From NCBI RefSeq assembly GCF_900566075.1, contig NZ_UPHU01000001.1, forward strand, positions 806,001 to 870,000: 64,000 bases of DNA, written 5' to 3'. The stretch's first letter is position 1; every line of letters begins with the position of its first letter. A model generated the notes under the pieces. The model did not search any database. It saw only the letters and a list, made by a program, of their open reading frames with translations, and was not told the origin of the DNA. The DNA comes from Mycobacterium pseudokansasii (GTDB lineage Bacteria > Actinomycetota > Actinomycetes > Mycobacteriales > Mycobacteriaceae). The translations under genes were made by a program, and so were the position numbers. Shown here one piece after another: positions 45,937-54,845 of this stretch.

Positions 45937-47900
45937 CCGTAGTTCCCCCCGTTAGGTGGGGTCTGAGTCGCCGATGTGGTTTGTGAGCAGGTGTTTTTGC
46001 GCCCACGTAAAGGCGAATATGTAGACATGTGCACGATAGACTCGTACGGCGCGTCATCAATTGAATAAGCGTTATAACTCCTATCGATATGCTATAAAGT
46101 AGACATGTACGTGGCGCGGGTGCCGAACCGGGGGTCACCGCCGGCGATCCTGCTGCGGGAAAGTTACCGCGAAGGCGGAAAGGTGAAAAACCGCACCCTG
46201 GCCAACCTGACCCGCTGGCCGGCGCCCAAGGTGGATGCGCTATCGCGGGTGCTTAAGGGACTGTCGCCAACGGTGGAGCTGGCCGAGGCGTTCGAGATCA
46301 CCCGCAGCCTGCCGCACGGGCACGTGGCCGCGGTGCTGGGCACCGCGCGGGCACTCGGCGTGGAGGAGTTGATCGACCCGGCGCCCTCGCGGCGGCGGAA
46401 TCTGGTGACCGCCATGTTGGTGGCCCAGGTGATCGACCCAGGCTCCAAGCTGGCGGTGGCGCGCGGGTTGCGTTCTGAGACCGCGACCAGCTCTCTCGGT
46501 GACGTGCTGGGCGTGTCCGGCTGTGATGAGGATGACCTCTATGCGGCGATGGACTGGGTGCTTCAGCGCAAGGACGCCATCGAAACCAAGCTGGCCGCAC
46601 GGCATTTGGCCAACGGCACCCTGGTGCTCTACGACGTGTCCTCGGCGGCGTTTGAGGGCCACACCTGCCCGCTGGGCAAGATCGGGCACGCCCGCGACGG
46701 GGTCAAAGGCCGGCCGCAGATCGTCTACGGGCTGCTGTGTAGCACCGCCGGGATACCGATAGCGATCGAGGTGTTCGACGGCAACACCGCCGACCCGAAA
46801 ACCCTGAGCGCCCAGATCACCAAGCTCAAAAAACGCTTCGGGCTCACCCGGGTCTGCTTGATCGGGGACCGCGGCATGCTCACCTGCGCGCGCATCCGCG
46901 ATGAGCTGCGCCCCGCCGAGCTGGATTGGATCACCGCGCTGCGCGCCCCGCAGATCAAGGCCCTCGTCGAGGCCGACGCGCTGCAGCTGACCCTGTTCGA
47001 CCAACAAGACCTCGTCGAGATCACCTCCCCAGACTTTCCCGGGGAGCGGCTGATGTGCTGCCACAACCCGGTCCTGGGCGCCCAGCGCACCCGCAAACGC
47101 CAAGACTTGTTGGCCGCCACCGAAAAACAGCTCGCCCTCATCGCCGCCGCCACCACCCGAGCACGGCGCCCGCTGCGCGGCCAAGACAAGATCGCGCTCA
47201 AGGTGGGCAAGGTGATCAACCACTACAAAATGGCCAAGCACTTTCACACCGAGATCACCGACGAGACGTTCACCTACACCCGCAACCAAGACAGCATCGC
47301 CGCCGAGGCCGCCCTCGACGGCATCTACGTGATACGCACCAGCCTGCCCGCCGACACCCTCGTCGCGGGCGACGTCGTGTTGCGCTACAAGGGACTCGAA
47401 GACGTCGAACGCTTCTTCCGCACCTGCAACAGCGAACTCGACGTGCGCCCCATCCGCCACCATCTCGCCGACCGGGTCCGCGCCCACATGTTCTTGCGGA
47501 TGCTGTCCTACTACATCAGCTGGCACATGAAACAAGCCCTGGCCCCGATCCTGTTTGTCGACCACGACAAACCCGCCGCCGCCGCCACACGCACCAATCC
47601 CGTTGCCGCGGCCCAACGCTCCGATGCCGCACTAGCCAAGGCCGCCCGCAAACATACCCAAGACGGCACCCCAGTGCACAGCTTCACCAGCCTGCTCACC
47701 GACCTGGAAACCATCTGCGCCAACCACATTCAACCCGCCGACGACATGCCAACATTCACCAAACTCACCACCCCCACCCCACTGCAGCGACGAGCCTTCG
47801 AACTCCTCGGCCTCACCCACCGCCTGGGCTACATGTAGTCAGTGAACAAGCCAAAACCGCAGGTCAGCACCCATTCGTCAACACAGCAGGGGGAACTTCG
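45937..47900 (+). mobile_element. Complete IS1634-family insertion sequence
   Basis: 1964 bp. Imperfect terminal inverted repeats: left ccgtagttcccccc, right end ...gggggaacttcg (inverse cgaagttccccc). Flanked by 7-bp direct repeats ggctagt at 45930-45936 and 47901-47907. Deleting the element with one repeat restores the reading frame of the interrupted oxidoreductase, which fixes the ends. One full-length transposase gene lies inside. Confidence 0.88.
46105..47838 (+). CDS. IS1634-family transposase
   Basis: 577 aa DDE transposase. Opening MYVARVPNRGSPPAILLRES is typical of mycobacterial IS1634 elements. First catalytic Asp in VLYDVSSAAFEGHTCPLG, second in CLIGDRGMLT, and the Glu in YKGLEDVERFFRTCNSELD, where the Y-(2)-R/E-like signature lies. 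The frame is intact from ATG 46105, so the element may be active. The 168 bp between the left end and the ATG are AT-rich and probably carry its promoter. Confidence 0.9.
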   Translation: MYVARVPNRGSPPAILLRESYREGGKVKNRTLANLTRWPAPKVDALSRVLKGLSPTVELAEAFEITRSLPHGHVAAVLGTARALGVEELIDPAPSRRRNLVTAMLVAQVIDPGSKLAVARGLRSETATSSLGDVLGVSGCDEDDLYAAMDWVLQRKDAIETKLAARHLANGTLVLYDVSSAAFEGHTCPLGKIGHARDGVKGRPQIVYGLLCSTAGIPIAIEVFDGNTADPKTLSAQITKLKKRFGLTRVCLIGDRGMLTCARIRDELRPAELDWITALRAPQIKALVEADALQLTLFDQQDLVEITSPDFPGERLMCCHNPVLGAQRTRKRQDLLAATEKQLALIAAATTRARRPLRGQDKIALKVGKVINHYKMAKHFHTEITDETFTYTRNQDSIAAEAALDGIYVIRTSLPADTLVAGDVVLRYKGLEDVERFFRTCNSELDVRPIRHHLADRVRAHMFLRMLSYYISWHMKQALAPILFVDHDKPAAAATRTNPVAAAQRSDAALAKAARKHTQDGTPVHSFTSLLTDLETICANHIQPADDMPTFTKLTTPTPLQRRAFELLGLTHRLGYM

Positions 47901-48204
47901 GGCTAGTGTGACGGTGCGCGCGACGGGGTCGATGCTGCCGACTGAGCCGGTGATGGTCGTGAGCCCGGGCAGTGCGTCGGGGGTGGGGCGAATGGGCACG
48001 CTGGCCTGGCCGCGCCAGCCGCGCATCACCCATGGCAGGGTGAAGCCCAGATAGTGGGAGAAGTCTTCGTCGATGACGGTGATGTCGAGATTATCGAGAG
48101 GACGCCGGATTCGGTGAGTTCTTTGATGACGCTGAGTCCGCCGACGCCGACACCGAGAATAACGAGCTTATTGGTGGCACGGTTTTGCTTCCCTTCTAAT
48201 GTTA

Positions 48205-48288
48205 GCGGTGTCCTATTTCCCGGGAGAGCCAATTCGATGTGGGCACGTGCACCATTTCGAATACGCCAGCACCCGCACGATCAGATTC
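48205..48288 (+). repeat. Border repeat B of the inserted block
   Basis: gcggtgtcctatttcc... to cgcacgatcagattc; resembles 32458-32515 in the same orientation but with about 26 extra bases. The plus strand reads FEYASTRTIRF against REYASARAIRF in copy A. Lies between the oxidoreductase start and the SulP gene. Possibly an IS3-family remnant. Confidence 0.55.
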
Positions 48289-48377
48289 GCGGAGGCCTAT
48301 TGTCTTGGGGAGCGCGGAGCGGCCCCTGATGAATGCCGGACCGCGCGTGCATATGCACGAATCCGGCGGATCGTCAA

Positions 48378-49967
48378 TCAGCCGGCAGCTTCGGGCGTTT
48401 CCCCTTCGATTAGTGGTACCTTCCGCGACGAATGGCCCCTCGTCAGGCCACCATGGACGTGCACATTCCCGCCGGTGGCGTGGTGCTGACGCTGCCAGTC
48501 CGTAATCGCTTGGTGCGCTGCGTGGTCGAGGTAGTTGACCGCGATATGAAGCGTGACTGTGGTGCGTTGCGGGATGGCGGCCAGCACTTGCGTCAGGCGG
48601 GGCAGCGCCAGGAAGGTGCAGGTACCCTCGACTACCACACGCCATTCGTCGCCAATCGGGTGAGCGTCAATCTTGGCCCGTATCACCCGCCATCCGGTCA
48701 TCGCGATGGCCAGAACAAGCCCGATCATCACCCCATGCAGGAGATTGAGGAACACGACGGCGACAATGGTTACCAGGTAGATGGCGAAATCGCCGGTTTT
48801 GACCGCGGTTTCGATGTGTGCCGGCTGAAGTAGCTGAATTCCGATGACGATCAGTAATCCGGCGAGCGCGGCACTGGGAATCAGTTCGATGAGACCTGCG
48901 AACGGAAGCGCAAACAACATCACCCAGAATCCGTGCAAGACCGTCGACGCACGAGTCTTGGCTCCTGCCTTGACATTTGCGGACGTGCGGACGATGACGC
49001 CGGCGATGGGGAGGCCGCCGATCGCTCCCGACACCATGTTCGAGGCGCCCTGCCCGATCAGCTCGCGGTCCAGTTGGGACCGCGCGCCACTGTGCATCCT
49101 GTCCGTCGCGACCGCCGTCAGCAGACTTTGGACGCTGGTGATAAGTGTGACCGTGATGACCCCGATAGCGACGGCACCCCAGTTTCCGTGCGGAATTACC
49201 GGAAGTTGCAGTGCATCCAGCAGTGAACCCTCAAGCACGATCCGCGACACGTGAAACGGAAACACTACCGAGACGACGGTGACCGCCACGATGGCGACCA
49301 ACGGACCGGGAACGGCGGCTGCCTTTGCGGGGGCCCAGCGCCAGGCGACCATGATGGCGATCACCAGTAGGCCGAGCACCACTCCGGGCTTGTGCGCACC
49401 CAGAATCTGCGCGGGCAGCTCAACGACGTTGTCCCAGGCCGAACTATGGGACTCGCCGCCGAGCAGCACGTGCGTTTGTTGAAGCGCGATGGTGATCCCG
49501 ATGCCGGCCAGCATCGCATGCACGACCACGGGCGAGATGGCTAGGGCGGCCCGGGCAACACGACTGAGCCCCAACAAGACTTGCATGAGCCCGGCGATCA
49601 CGGTGATGAAACAGGTTAATCCCCAACCGAATTGGGCGATAAGATCGGCGACCACCACGGTCAGCCCGGCAGCGGGGCCACTGACCTGCAGCGGTGATCC
49701 GCCGATAGCTCCGCCGACGATTCCCCCGACGATCGCGGCAATCAGACCTGCGAGTACCGGCGCATCGGATGCGATGGCGATGCCCAATGACAACGGCAGC
49801 GCAACCAGGAAGACAACAATCGAAGACGGCAGGTCGTGGCGGATGACCGATCGAACTCGATCGGTTCGCGACTGCGCCACCTGGCGCGAAACGATGTCTT
49901 GGCTACCCGGGTCAAGCCGATCGCTGCGGTCAAGACACGGCTTGCCGCGGTATTTTGTGTGCTGCAT
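48378..49967 (-). CDS. SulP-family anion transporter, copy 1
   Basis: 529 aa. About eleven helices; the SLC26/SulP signature is in FLVALPLSLGIAIASDAPVL and SGPAAGLTVVVADLIAQFG, with ISGAIGGLPIAGVIVRTSAN-like text further on (VSGAIGGLPIAGVI). The soluble C-terminal part (about 430-529) is STAS-like but poor, ending in a His-rich GGNVHVHGGLTRGH. Sulfate, bicarbonate or another anion is possible. ATG at 49967 follows GGGAG. Closely similar to copy 2 over its whole length. Confidence 0.9.
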   Translation of the reverse strand: MQHTKYRGKPCLDRSDRLDPGSQDIVSRQVAQSRTDRVRSVIRHDLPSSIVVFLVALPLSLGIAIASDAPVLAGLIAAIVGGIVGGAIGGSPLQVSGPAAGLTVVVADLIAQFGWGLTCFITVIAGLMQVLLGLSRVARAALAISPVVVHAMLAGIGITIALQQTHVLLGGESHSSAWDNVVELPAQILGAHKPGVVLGLLVIAIMVAWRWAPAKAAAVPGPLVAIVAVTVVSVVFPFHVSRIVLEGSLLDALQLPVIPHGNWGAVAIGVITVTLITSVQSLLTAVATDRMHSGARSQLDRELIGQGASNMVSGAIGGLPIAGVIVRTSANVKAGAKTRASTVLHGFWVMLFALPFAGLIELIPSAALAGLLIVIGIQLLQPAHIETAVKTGDFAIYLVTIVAVVFLNLLHGVMIGLVLAIAMTGWRVIRAKIDAHPIGDEWRVVVEGTCTFLALPRLTQVLAAIPQRTTVTLHIAVNYLDHAAHQAITDWQRQHHATGGNVHVHGGLTRGHSSRKVPLIEGETPEAAG

Positions 49968-50220
49968 CGGTAGCTCCCTCGTTTCCGTGGGGGACGTTCC
50001 GATGATCCCGCCCCGAATTACGTAACGTAGTCGTAAATGATTGGCGCACAGGCAGTTAAATCTGCCCAAACTCCAATGTTCGAGGCAGGCGCCCGTTGGC
50101 TCCGGAATTCGACGGTATTTTGCCGGCGAAGCAAGGGTCAACCGGACGCGCTAGCTGCATAGCGAACGCAAATTTTTGTGGCCGCGCCGACGCTCTCAAG
50201 CCCGAATGCATTGGCCTGGC
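49968..50220 (-). repeat. Upstream region of SulP copy 1, duplicated at 51813-52025
   Basis: Both segments contain, in order, a gggggacg block, tcgtaaat-(two varying bases)-ttggcgcac, ggcgcccg, ggtca and cgaacgca-(a/g)-attt. The order and spacing are kept while bases diverge, so these are homologous leader or promoter regions. No ORF is supported in either. Confidence 0.7.
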
Positions 50221-50261
50221 ACAAGCCGGCGATATTCCGGCCTTCGCTCTCAAGCCCCTCG

Positions 50262-51812
50262 CTATGCCGCCGTTTCGGGTCCTTCGGCGTCGACGAGGTC
50301 GTCCATCGCCCGACGAGCGCGGTGGCCGGTATGGACCCCGCCATGGATGTGCACCACCCCTCCCGTCGCCTGATGCCGTCGCTGCCAGTCGGCGATCGCC
50401 TGATGCGCGGCGTGATCGAGGTAGATGACCGACATGGTGACGTTGACCGTCTTGCCGGCGGGAATGGACGCCAGCACCTGGGTCAGCCGGGGCAGGGAGA
50501 GGAAGGTGGCCGCCCCTTCAACGACTACGTGCCATTCGTCACCGGCGGGCTGGGCATGGATCCTGAACCACATCACCCGCCATGCGGTCAGCGCGATGGC
50601 CAGGACGAGTCCGATCAACACGCCCTGCATGAGATTGAGGAATACGACACCGACGACGGTCACCAGATAGACGGCCAGGTCCCCGTTTCGCATGGCGGTT
50701 TCGATATGGGCGGGCTGCAGCAGCCTGATCCCGACGAAAACGAGCAGGCCGGCAAGTGCGGCGGTGGGGATCTGCTGGATCAGCCCGGCAAAAAACAGCG
50801 TGAAGACGAGGATCCAGACGGCGTGCATGATCGTCGAGGCGCGGCTCTTGGCGCCCGCTTGCACATTCGCGGAGCTACGGACGATGGCGGCGGCGATCGG
50901 GAGGCCGCCGATCATCCCGGAGGTGATGTTTGCGACGCCCTGTCCGGTCAACTCGCGGTTGAAGTTGGTGGGCGCCCCGGGATGCATCCGGTCGATAGAC
51001 ACCGATGCCAGCAGGCTCTCGACGGTGGCGATGAAGGCAACAGTGAGCACGCTGACCGCGAAGGCTCCCCACTTCCCCTCGGGAAGGGCCGGCAGCTGGA
51101 ACGCGTCCAGCGGCGACCCGGTGAGGGTGATCCGGGCCAAGTCGAACGGAAACACCACGGAGATAATGGTTGCCGTCACGATGGCGACCAGCGGACCCGG
51201 AATGGGAGCCAATTTGGCCGGGGCCCAGCGCCAGGCGACCATGATGGCGATCACCAACACACCCAGAAACATTCCGGGCTTGTGTGCGCCGATGATTTGT
51301 CCCGGCAACTGAACGACGTTTTCCCACGATGTGCTGTGCGACTCCCCGCCCAGCAGGACGTGCGTTTGTTGAAGTGCGATCGTGATGCCGATGCCGGCCA
51401 GCATCGCGTGCACGACGACCGGCGAGATCGCCAGTACCGCTCGGGCAATCCGGCTGAGCCCCAAGATGAGCTGCAGGACACCGGCGGCCACGGTGATCAG
51501 ACACGTCGCCCGCCAACCGAACTGGGCGACGAGACCGGCGGTAACGACCATCAACCCGTTCGCCGGACCACTCACCGACAACGGCGACCCGCCGATGATT
51601 CCGAGGACGATGCCTCCGACGACTGCCGAGATCAGGCCCGAGAGCACCGGTGCGTCCGAAGCGATCGCGATCCCCACCGACAGCGGGAGTGCGATCAGAA
51701 AGACCACCAGCGACGAGGGCAAGTCGTGCCGGATGATCGATCGCAGTCGGTCAGTCCGCGACACTGGCGGGCCCTTGTCCGGGGCCTGGCTGGGTGGTTC
51801 GCTGGGCTGCAT
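50262..51812 (-). CDS. SulP-family anion transporter, copy 2
   Basis: 516 aa, ATG at 51812. Same architecture as copy 1: FLIALPLSVGIAIASDAPVL, SGPANGLMVVTAGLVAQFG, SGMIGGLPIAAAIVRSSAN, and a STAS-like tail with YLDHAAHQAIADWQRRHQ and HIHGGVHTGHRARRA. Tandem with copy 1, 294 bp apart, same strand. Similarity continues into the DNA upstream of both starts, so the pair arose by tandem duplication including the control region. Confidence 0.9.
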   Translation of the reverse strand: MQPSEPPSQAPDKGPPVSRTDRLRSIIRHDLPSSLVVFLIALPLSVGIAIASDAPVLSGLISAVVGGIVLGIIGGSPLSVSGPANGLMVVTAGLVAQFGWRATCLITVAAGVLQLILGLSRIARAVLAISPVVVHAMLAGIGITIALQQTHVLLGGESHSTSWENVVQLPGQIIGAHKPGMFLGVLVIAIMVAWRWAPAKLAPIPGPLVAIVTATIISVVFPFDLARITLTGSPLDAFQLPALPEGKWGAFAVSVLTVAFIATVESLLASVSIDRMHPGAPTNFNRELTGQGVANITSGMIGGLPIAAAIVRSSANVQAGAKSRASTIMHAVWILVFTLFFAGLIQQIPTAALAGLLVFVGIRLLQPAHIETAMRNGDLAVYLVTVVGVVFLNLMQGVLIGLVLAIALTAWRVMWFRIHAQPAGDEWHVVVEGAATFLSLPRLTQVLASIPAGKTVNVTMSVIYLDHAAHQAIADWQRRHQATGGVVHIHGGVHTGHRARRAMDDLVDAEGPETAA

Positions 51813-52055
51813 CGGTCATTCCCCCGTCTGGGCATTGCGGGGGACGGTCCGACAACGGCCCCCGCACTACTTGGTCACCTATTCGTAAATCGTTGGCGCA
51901 CCGGCGAATACATTCGGCTGAAGGTATTCTGCAGGCGCCCGCCACTGCCCTTGACAGTATTCGGGCAGCTCAACAGGGGTCAAGCTGGCGCGCAGCGCGC
52001 ATACCGAACGCAGATTTCGGATGCGATGGGCGCTGACTAGGTGGAACGCCATGCT

Positions 52056-53081
52056 TTAGAACCCTGAGCCGTACACCTCGTGTCCGGGCTCGTCGAGCAT
52101 CAGGCCCCGATAGGCCTGTTCGACGGAGGAGCCGTAGTTGATCACGGCGTCGACCTCACGAGCGATGGGCATGTTCAGCCCGTACTCGTTGGCGAACTCC
52201 ATGACCACGCTGGCCGCCTTGACACCCTCGGCTACCTGGTTCATCGACGCGATTATCTCGTCGATGGGCTTGCCCGCGCCCAGTTGTTCGCCGACGTGGC
52301 GGTTACGGCTGCGCTGGCTGGTGCAGGTGACGATCAGATCACCCAGACCGGCCAGTCCGGGGAAGGTCTCGGTGTCGCCCCCCATCGCGACACCGAGTTT
52401 GGTCATTTCGCGCAACGAGCGGGCGATCACCAGCGCTCGAGTGTTCTCGCCGATGCCCAGCGAGTAGCCCATGCCGACCGCGATGGCGAACACATTCTTG
52501 AGCGCCCCGGCCATCTCGACGCCGATGACGTCATCGGTGGTGTACACCCGGAAGCGGCGGGTCCGGAAAAATGCTGCCAGCTGGGTGGCCAGATGTTGAT
52601 CGGGCATGGCCAGGACCGCCGCGGCCGCGTAGCCCTCGGCGACTTCCCGGGCGATGTTGGGACCGGCGAGGATGCCCGCCGGATGACCGGGCAGGATCTC
52701 CTCGATGATCTGCGACATCCGCATGTTGGTGCCCTGCTCGAGCCCCTTGACCAGGGACACCACCGGTACCCAGGGCCGTAGTTCCTTGCTCAGCTCGGTG
52801 AGCACACCCCGGAAGCCGTGCGAGGGCACTCCCATCACGACGACGTCTGCGCTGTTGGCGGCTTCGCAGAAATCGGTGGTGGCGCGCAGGGTCTCGCTGA
52901 GCACCACGTCGTTGCCGAGATAGCGGCTATTGCGGTGATTGTCGTTGATGTCGCTTGCGGTCGCCGCCGAGCGCACCCACTGCAACGTCGGCACTCGCCG
53001 TGCACAAATGGACGCCACCGTGGTCCCCCAGGAACCGCCACCGAGGACAACGACTTTGGGTTCGCGCTTCGCAGCTGCCAT
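52056..53081 (-). CDS. gpdA1: GpsA/GpdA1, NAD(P)-dependent glycerol-3-phosphate dehydrogenase
   Basis: 341 aa, as in Rv0564c. Rossmann loop VVLGGGSWGTTVAS near residue 10, VSLVKGLEQGT, LAGPNIAREVAEG, the catalytic lysine in EMAGALKNVFAIAVGM, and TETFPGLAGLGDLIVTC. Makes sn-glycerol-3-phosphate for phospholipids in the cytoplasm. ATG at 53081; the same frame stays open upstream to 53963 but that part is antisense to the protease gene. First gene back in synteny after the insertion. Confidence 0.95.
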   Translation of the reverse strand: MAAAKREPKVVVLGGGSWGTTVASICARRVPTLQWVRSAATASDINDNHRNSRYLGNDVVLSETLRATTDFCEAANSADVVVMGVPSHGFRGVLTELSKELRPWVPVVSLVKGLEQGTNMRMSQIIEEILPGHPAGILAGPNIAREVAEGYAAAAVLAMPDQHLATQLAAFFRTRRFRVYTTDDVIGVEMAGALKNVFAIAVGMGYSLGIGENTRALVIARSLREMTKLGVAMGGDTETFPGLAGLGDLIVTCTSQRSRNRHVGEQLGAGKPIDEIIASMNQVAEGVKAASVVMEFANEYGLNMPIAREVDAVINYGSSVEQAYRGLMLDEPGHEVYGSGF

Positions 53082-53249
53082 GGGGCACAGCCTATTGCGG
53101 TAGCCCGACATTTGACAGCGGTTGATCGCCGCCCGCGGCCCCGAGACGAAGTCGAAACCAACGACCTCCGAGCATGGGACTTCGGTCCCTACCCGCCGGG
53201 GCGACCACGCCGGGATCGTGAAAGATAGCTGTTCTATCGAGGAGGAATC

Positions 53250-54794
53250 ATGGCGCGACGAGCGAGCCGGCCGCGCGAGAGGTATCTGCCGTCGTGTTGC
53301 GTCCGGACGTTCGTACTGCTGATCGCGGCCGCGTTGGCGCTGCTGGCCGGGTCGCCGGGTATTGCCTTCGCCGACGGCGGTCGCCCGCAGGCTAACCCGG
53401 AACAACGAGCGGCGGCGATGATCCGGCCGGCCGTCATGTACCTTGCGGCCCAGGCTCACGGTCAGGTCCGGCTGCCCGACGGCCAGCTGCTGTCGGCGCT
53501 CGGCGAAGGTTCGGGTATTCCCTTCACGGCGACGTGGACCTGCACGGGTTTTGTCGTCAATCCCGACGGCTGGGTGGCGACCGCAGGTCACTGCGTCGAT
53601 CCGCAGACGGCCAAACAGCTGATCCTCAAACGCGCCGTCACGGAATTCCTGACTCAGCTTCCCAACTCGCCCGCGGGCCAGAACCCCGCCGCGACGCTGG
53701 ACTGGCTCACCAAAAATGCGCGCGTCGAAGGTCAGACCCCCGATCGGGGGCCCGAGATCAGCCTCATGCTGGGATACGGAACCGGGACGAAGCTCGCCGA
53801 GAAGCTCCCGGCCACCGTCGTGGACTTCCGGCCGATGGGCAAAGGCGATGTCGCGCTGCTCAAGGTGCAAAAGCACAACCTGCCGTCGTCGGAGCTCGGC
53901 ACCGACGCCGACGTCAGCATCGGGGCACCGGTTCTGGCGGTGGGTTTCCCCGAGACGACTCAACGGGTCACCGGTATGTCGCTGGACCCGACGAACAAGA
54001 GCGGCAAGGTGAGCAAGAAGTCGACCATGGAATCGAGTCCGATCTATGAGATCGACGCCCCCGTCGCCGAGGGCATGAGCGGCGGCCCGACCGTCGAACT
54101 CAACGGCAAGGTGATCGGCGTGAACAGTTTCGGCCCCGTCGGCGAGCCGCAGCCGTTCAACTTCATCGCGCCCGCAGACAGTCTCGCGGCGCTACTGGCC
54201 GGCAAGGGTGTCAAGCCGATGCTCGGGCCCGCCGACCTGTACTACCGTCAAGGGCTCAACCACTATTTCTCGGGCCAGTACAGCGACGCGATCTACGACT
54301 TCGACCAGGCCCTGGCGCTGTCACCCGACTATCCGGGCGTGGCCGATCTCAAGACGAGCGCGGCCAACCTACGTCAGCAGTACGGTGACGCGCCGGTGTT
54401 TCTTCGATCAAAACCGGTGTGGTACACGGTAAGCGGCGTCTTGCTGCTGCTCACGGTGGGCGGCTGGGTGACCTTCATGGTGCGCAAGAGCCGTCGGCAG
54501 CGTCGCACCGAAGCCGAAGCCGAAGCCATGGCCGAGGCGGAAGCCGAAGCCGAAGCTATCGCCGAAGCGGAAGCCGAAGCCGAAAGACACGCCGAAGCCG
54601 CCGCGGAAGCCACCGCTGCGGATGCGCGGCCACCGCGGGCGACCGGCACGGTCCGGCCGCTGGGTCTTGTTCCCGCACCGTCGAGTGAGCCGCACTTCTG
54701 TGCCAACTGCGGAGCGGCGCTTCACCCTGCCGAGAAGTTCTGCCCGAACTGCGGCAGGAAAATCCCGGCCGGCGAATCGGCGAAACCCGCTTAG
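53250..54794 (+). CDS. Membrane-anchored trypsin-like serine protease with TPR and zinc ribbon
   Basis: 514 aa. Signal/anchor helix (about 19-41, FVLLIAAALALLAGSPGIAF), then a chymotrypsin-fold domain with His in GWVATAGHCVDP, Asp in GKGDVALLKV and Ser in VAEGMSGGPTVELNG. A TPR-like pair follows (YYRQGLNHYFSGQYSDAIYD), a second membrane helix (about 396-416), an Ala-Glu repeat (EAEAEAMAEAEAE) and a C-terminal double-CxxC zinc ribbon (FCANCG...FCPNCG, about 483-505). The protease should be extracytoplasmic, the ribbon cytoplasmic. ATG 53250 after GAGGAGGAA. Not in the M. tuberculosis locus. Confidence 0.88.
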   Translation: MARRASRPRERYLPSCCVRTFVLLIAAALALLAGSPGIAFADGGRPQANPEQRAAAMIRPAVMYLAAQAHGQVRLPDGQLLSALGEGSGIPFTATWTCTGFVVNPDGWVATAGHCVDPQTAKQLILKRAVTEFLTQLPNSPAGQNPAATLDWLTKNARVEGQTPDRGPEISLMLGYGTGTKLAEKLPATVVDFRPMGKGDVALLKVQKHNLPSSELGTDADVSIGAPVLAVGFPETTQRVTGMSLDPTNKSGKVSKKSTMESSPIYEIDAPVAEGMSGGPTVELNGKVIGVNSFGPVGEPQPFNFIAPADSLAALLAGKGVKPMLGPADLYYRQGLNHYFSGQYSDAIYDFDQALALSPDYPGVADLKTSAANLRQQYGDAPVFLRSKPVWYTVSGVLLLLTVGGWVTFMVRKSRRQRRTEAEAEAMAEAEAEAEAIAEAEAEAERHAEAAAEATAADARPPRATGTVRPLGLVPAPSSEPHFCANCGAALHPAEKFCPNCGRKIPAGESAKPA

Positions 54795-54845
54795 CCCGCC
54801 TTCAGCCCACCGGCAACCGGCCTTTAACCGGCCTCTAGCCCGCTT

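Larger units (their letters stand above)
45030..48180 (-). pseudogene. Sulfide:quinone-oxidoreductase-like gene split by IS1634 element
   Basis: FAD/NAD(P)-binding oxidoreductase of the SQR/FCSD family. The N-terminus (KLVILGVGVGGLSVIKEL, about 48090-48178) is out of frame with the next stretch (DNLDITVIDEDFSHYLGFT), one base missing near 48098. The gene continues to VARTVTLA, is broken by the IS at 45937-47900, and resumes as DSTDIAFDALVIATGARN to the stop at 45030, with YRCPVAPYEGALLAADLL and GIFAIGDTTAI. Removing the IS and one target copy restores VTLADSTDIAF exactly. No clean start codon is in frame near 48180. Intact relatives oxidise sulfide and reduce menaquinone. Confidence 0.8.

Noticed and set aside
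46240..47616. 458-aa minus-strand frame within the IS
   Set aside because: Antisense of the transposase; Gly/Val-rich shadow.
52056..53963. 635-aa frame that extends gpdA1 upstream
   Set aside because: The part beyond 53081 is antisense to the protease gene and family sequence starts at MAAAKREP.
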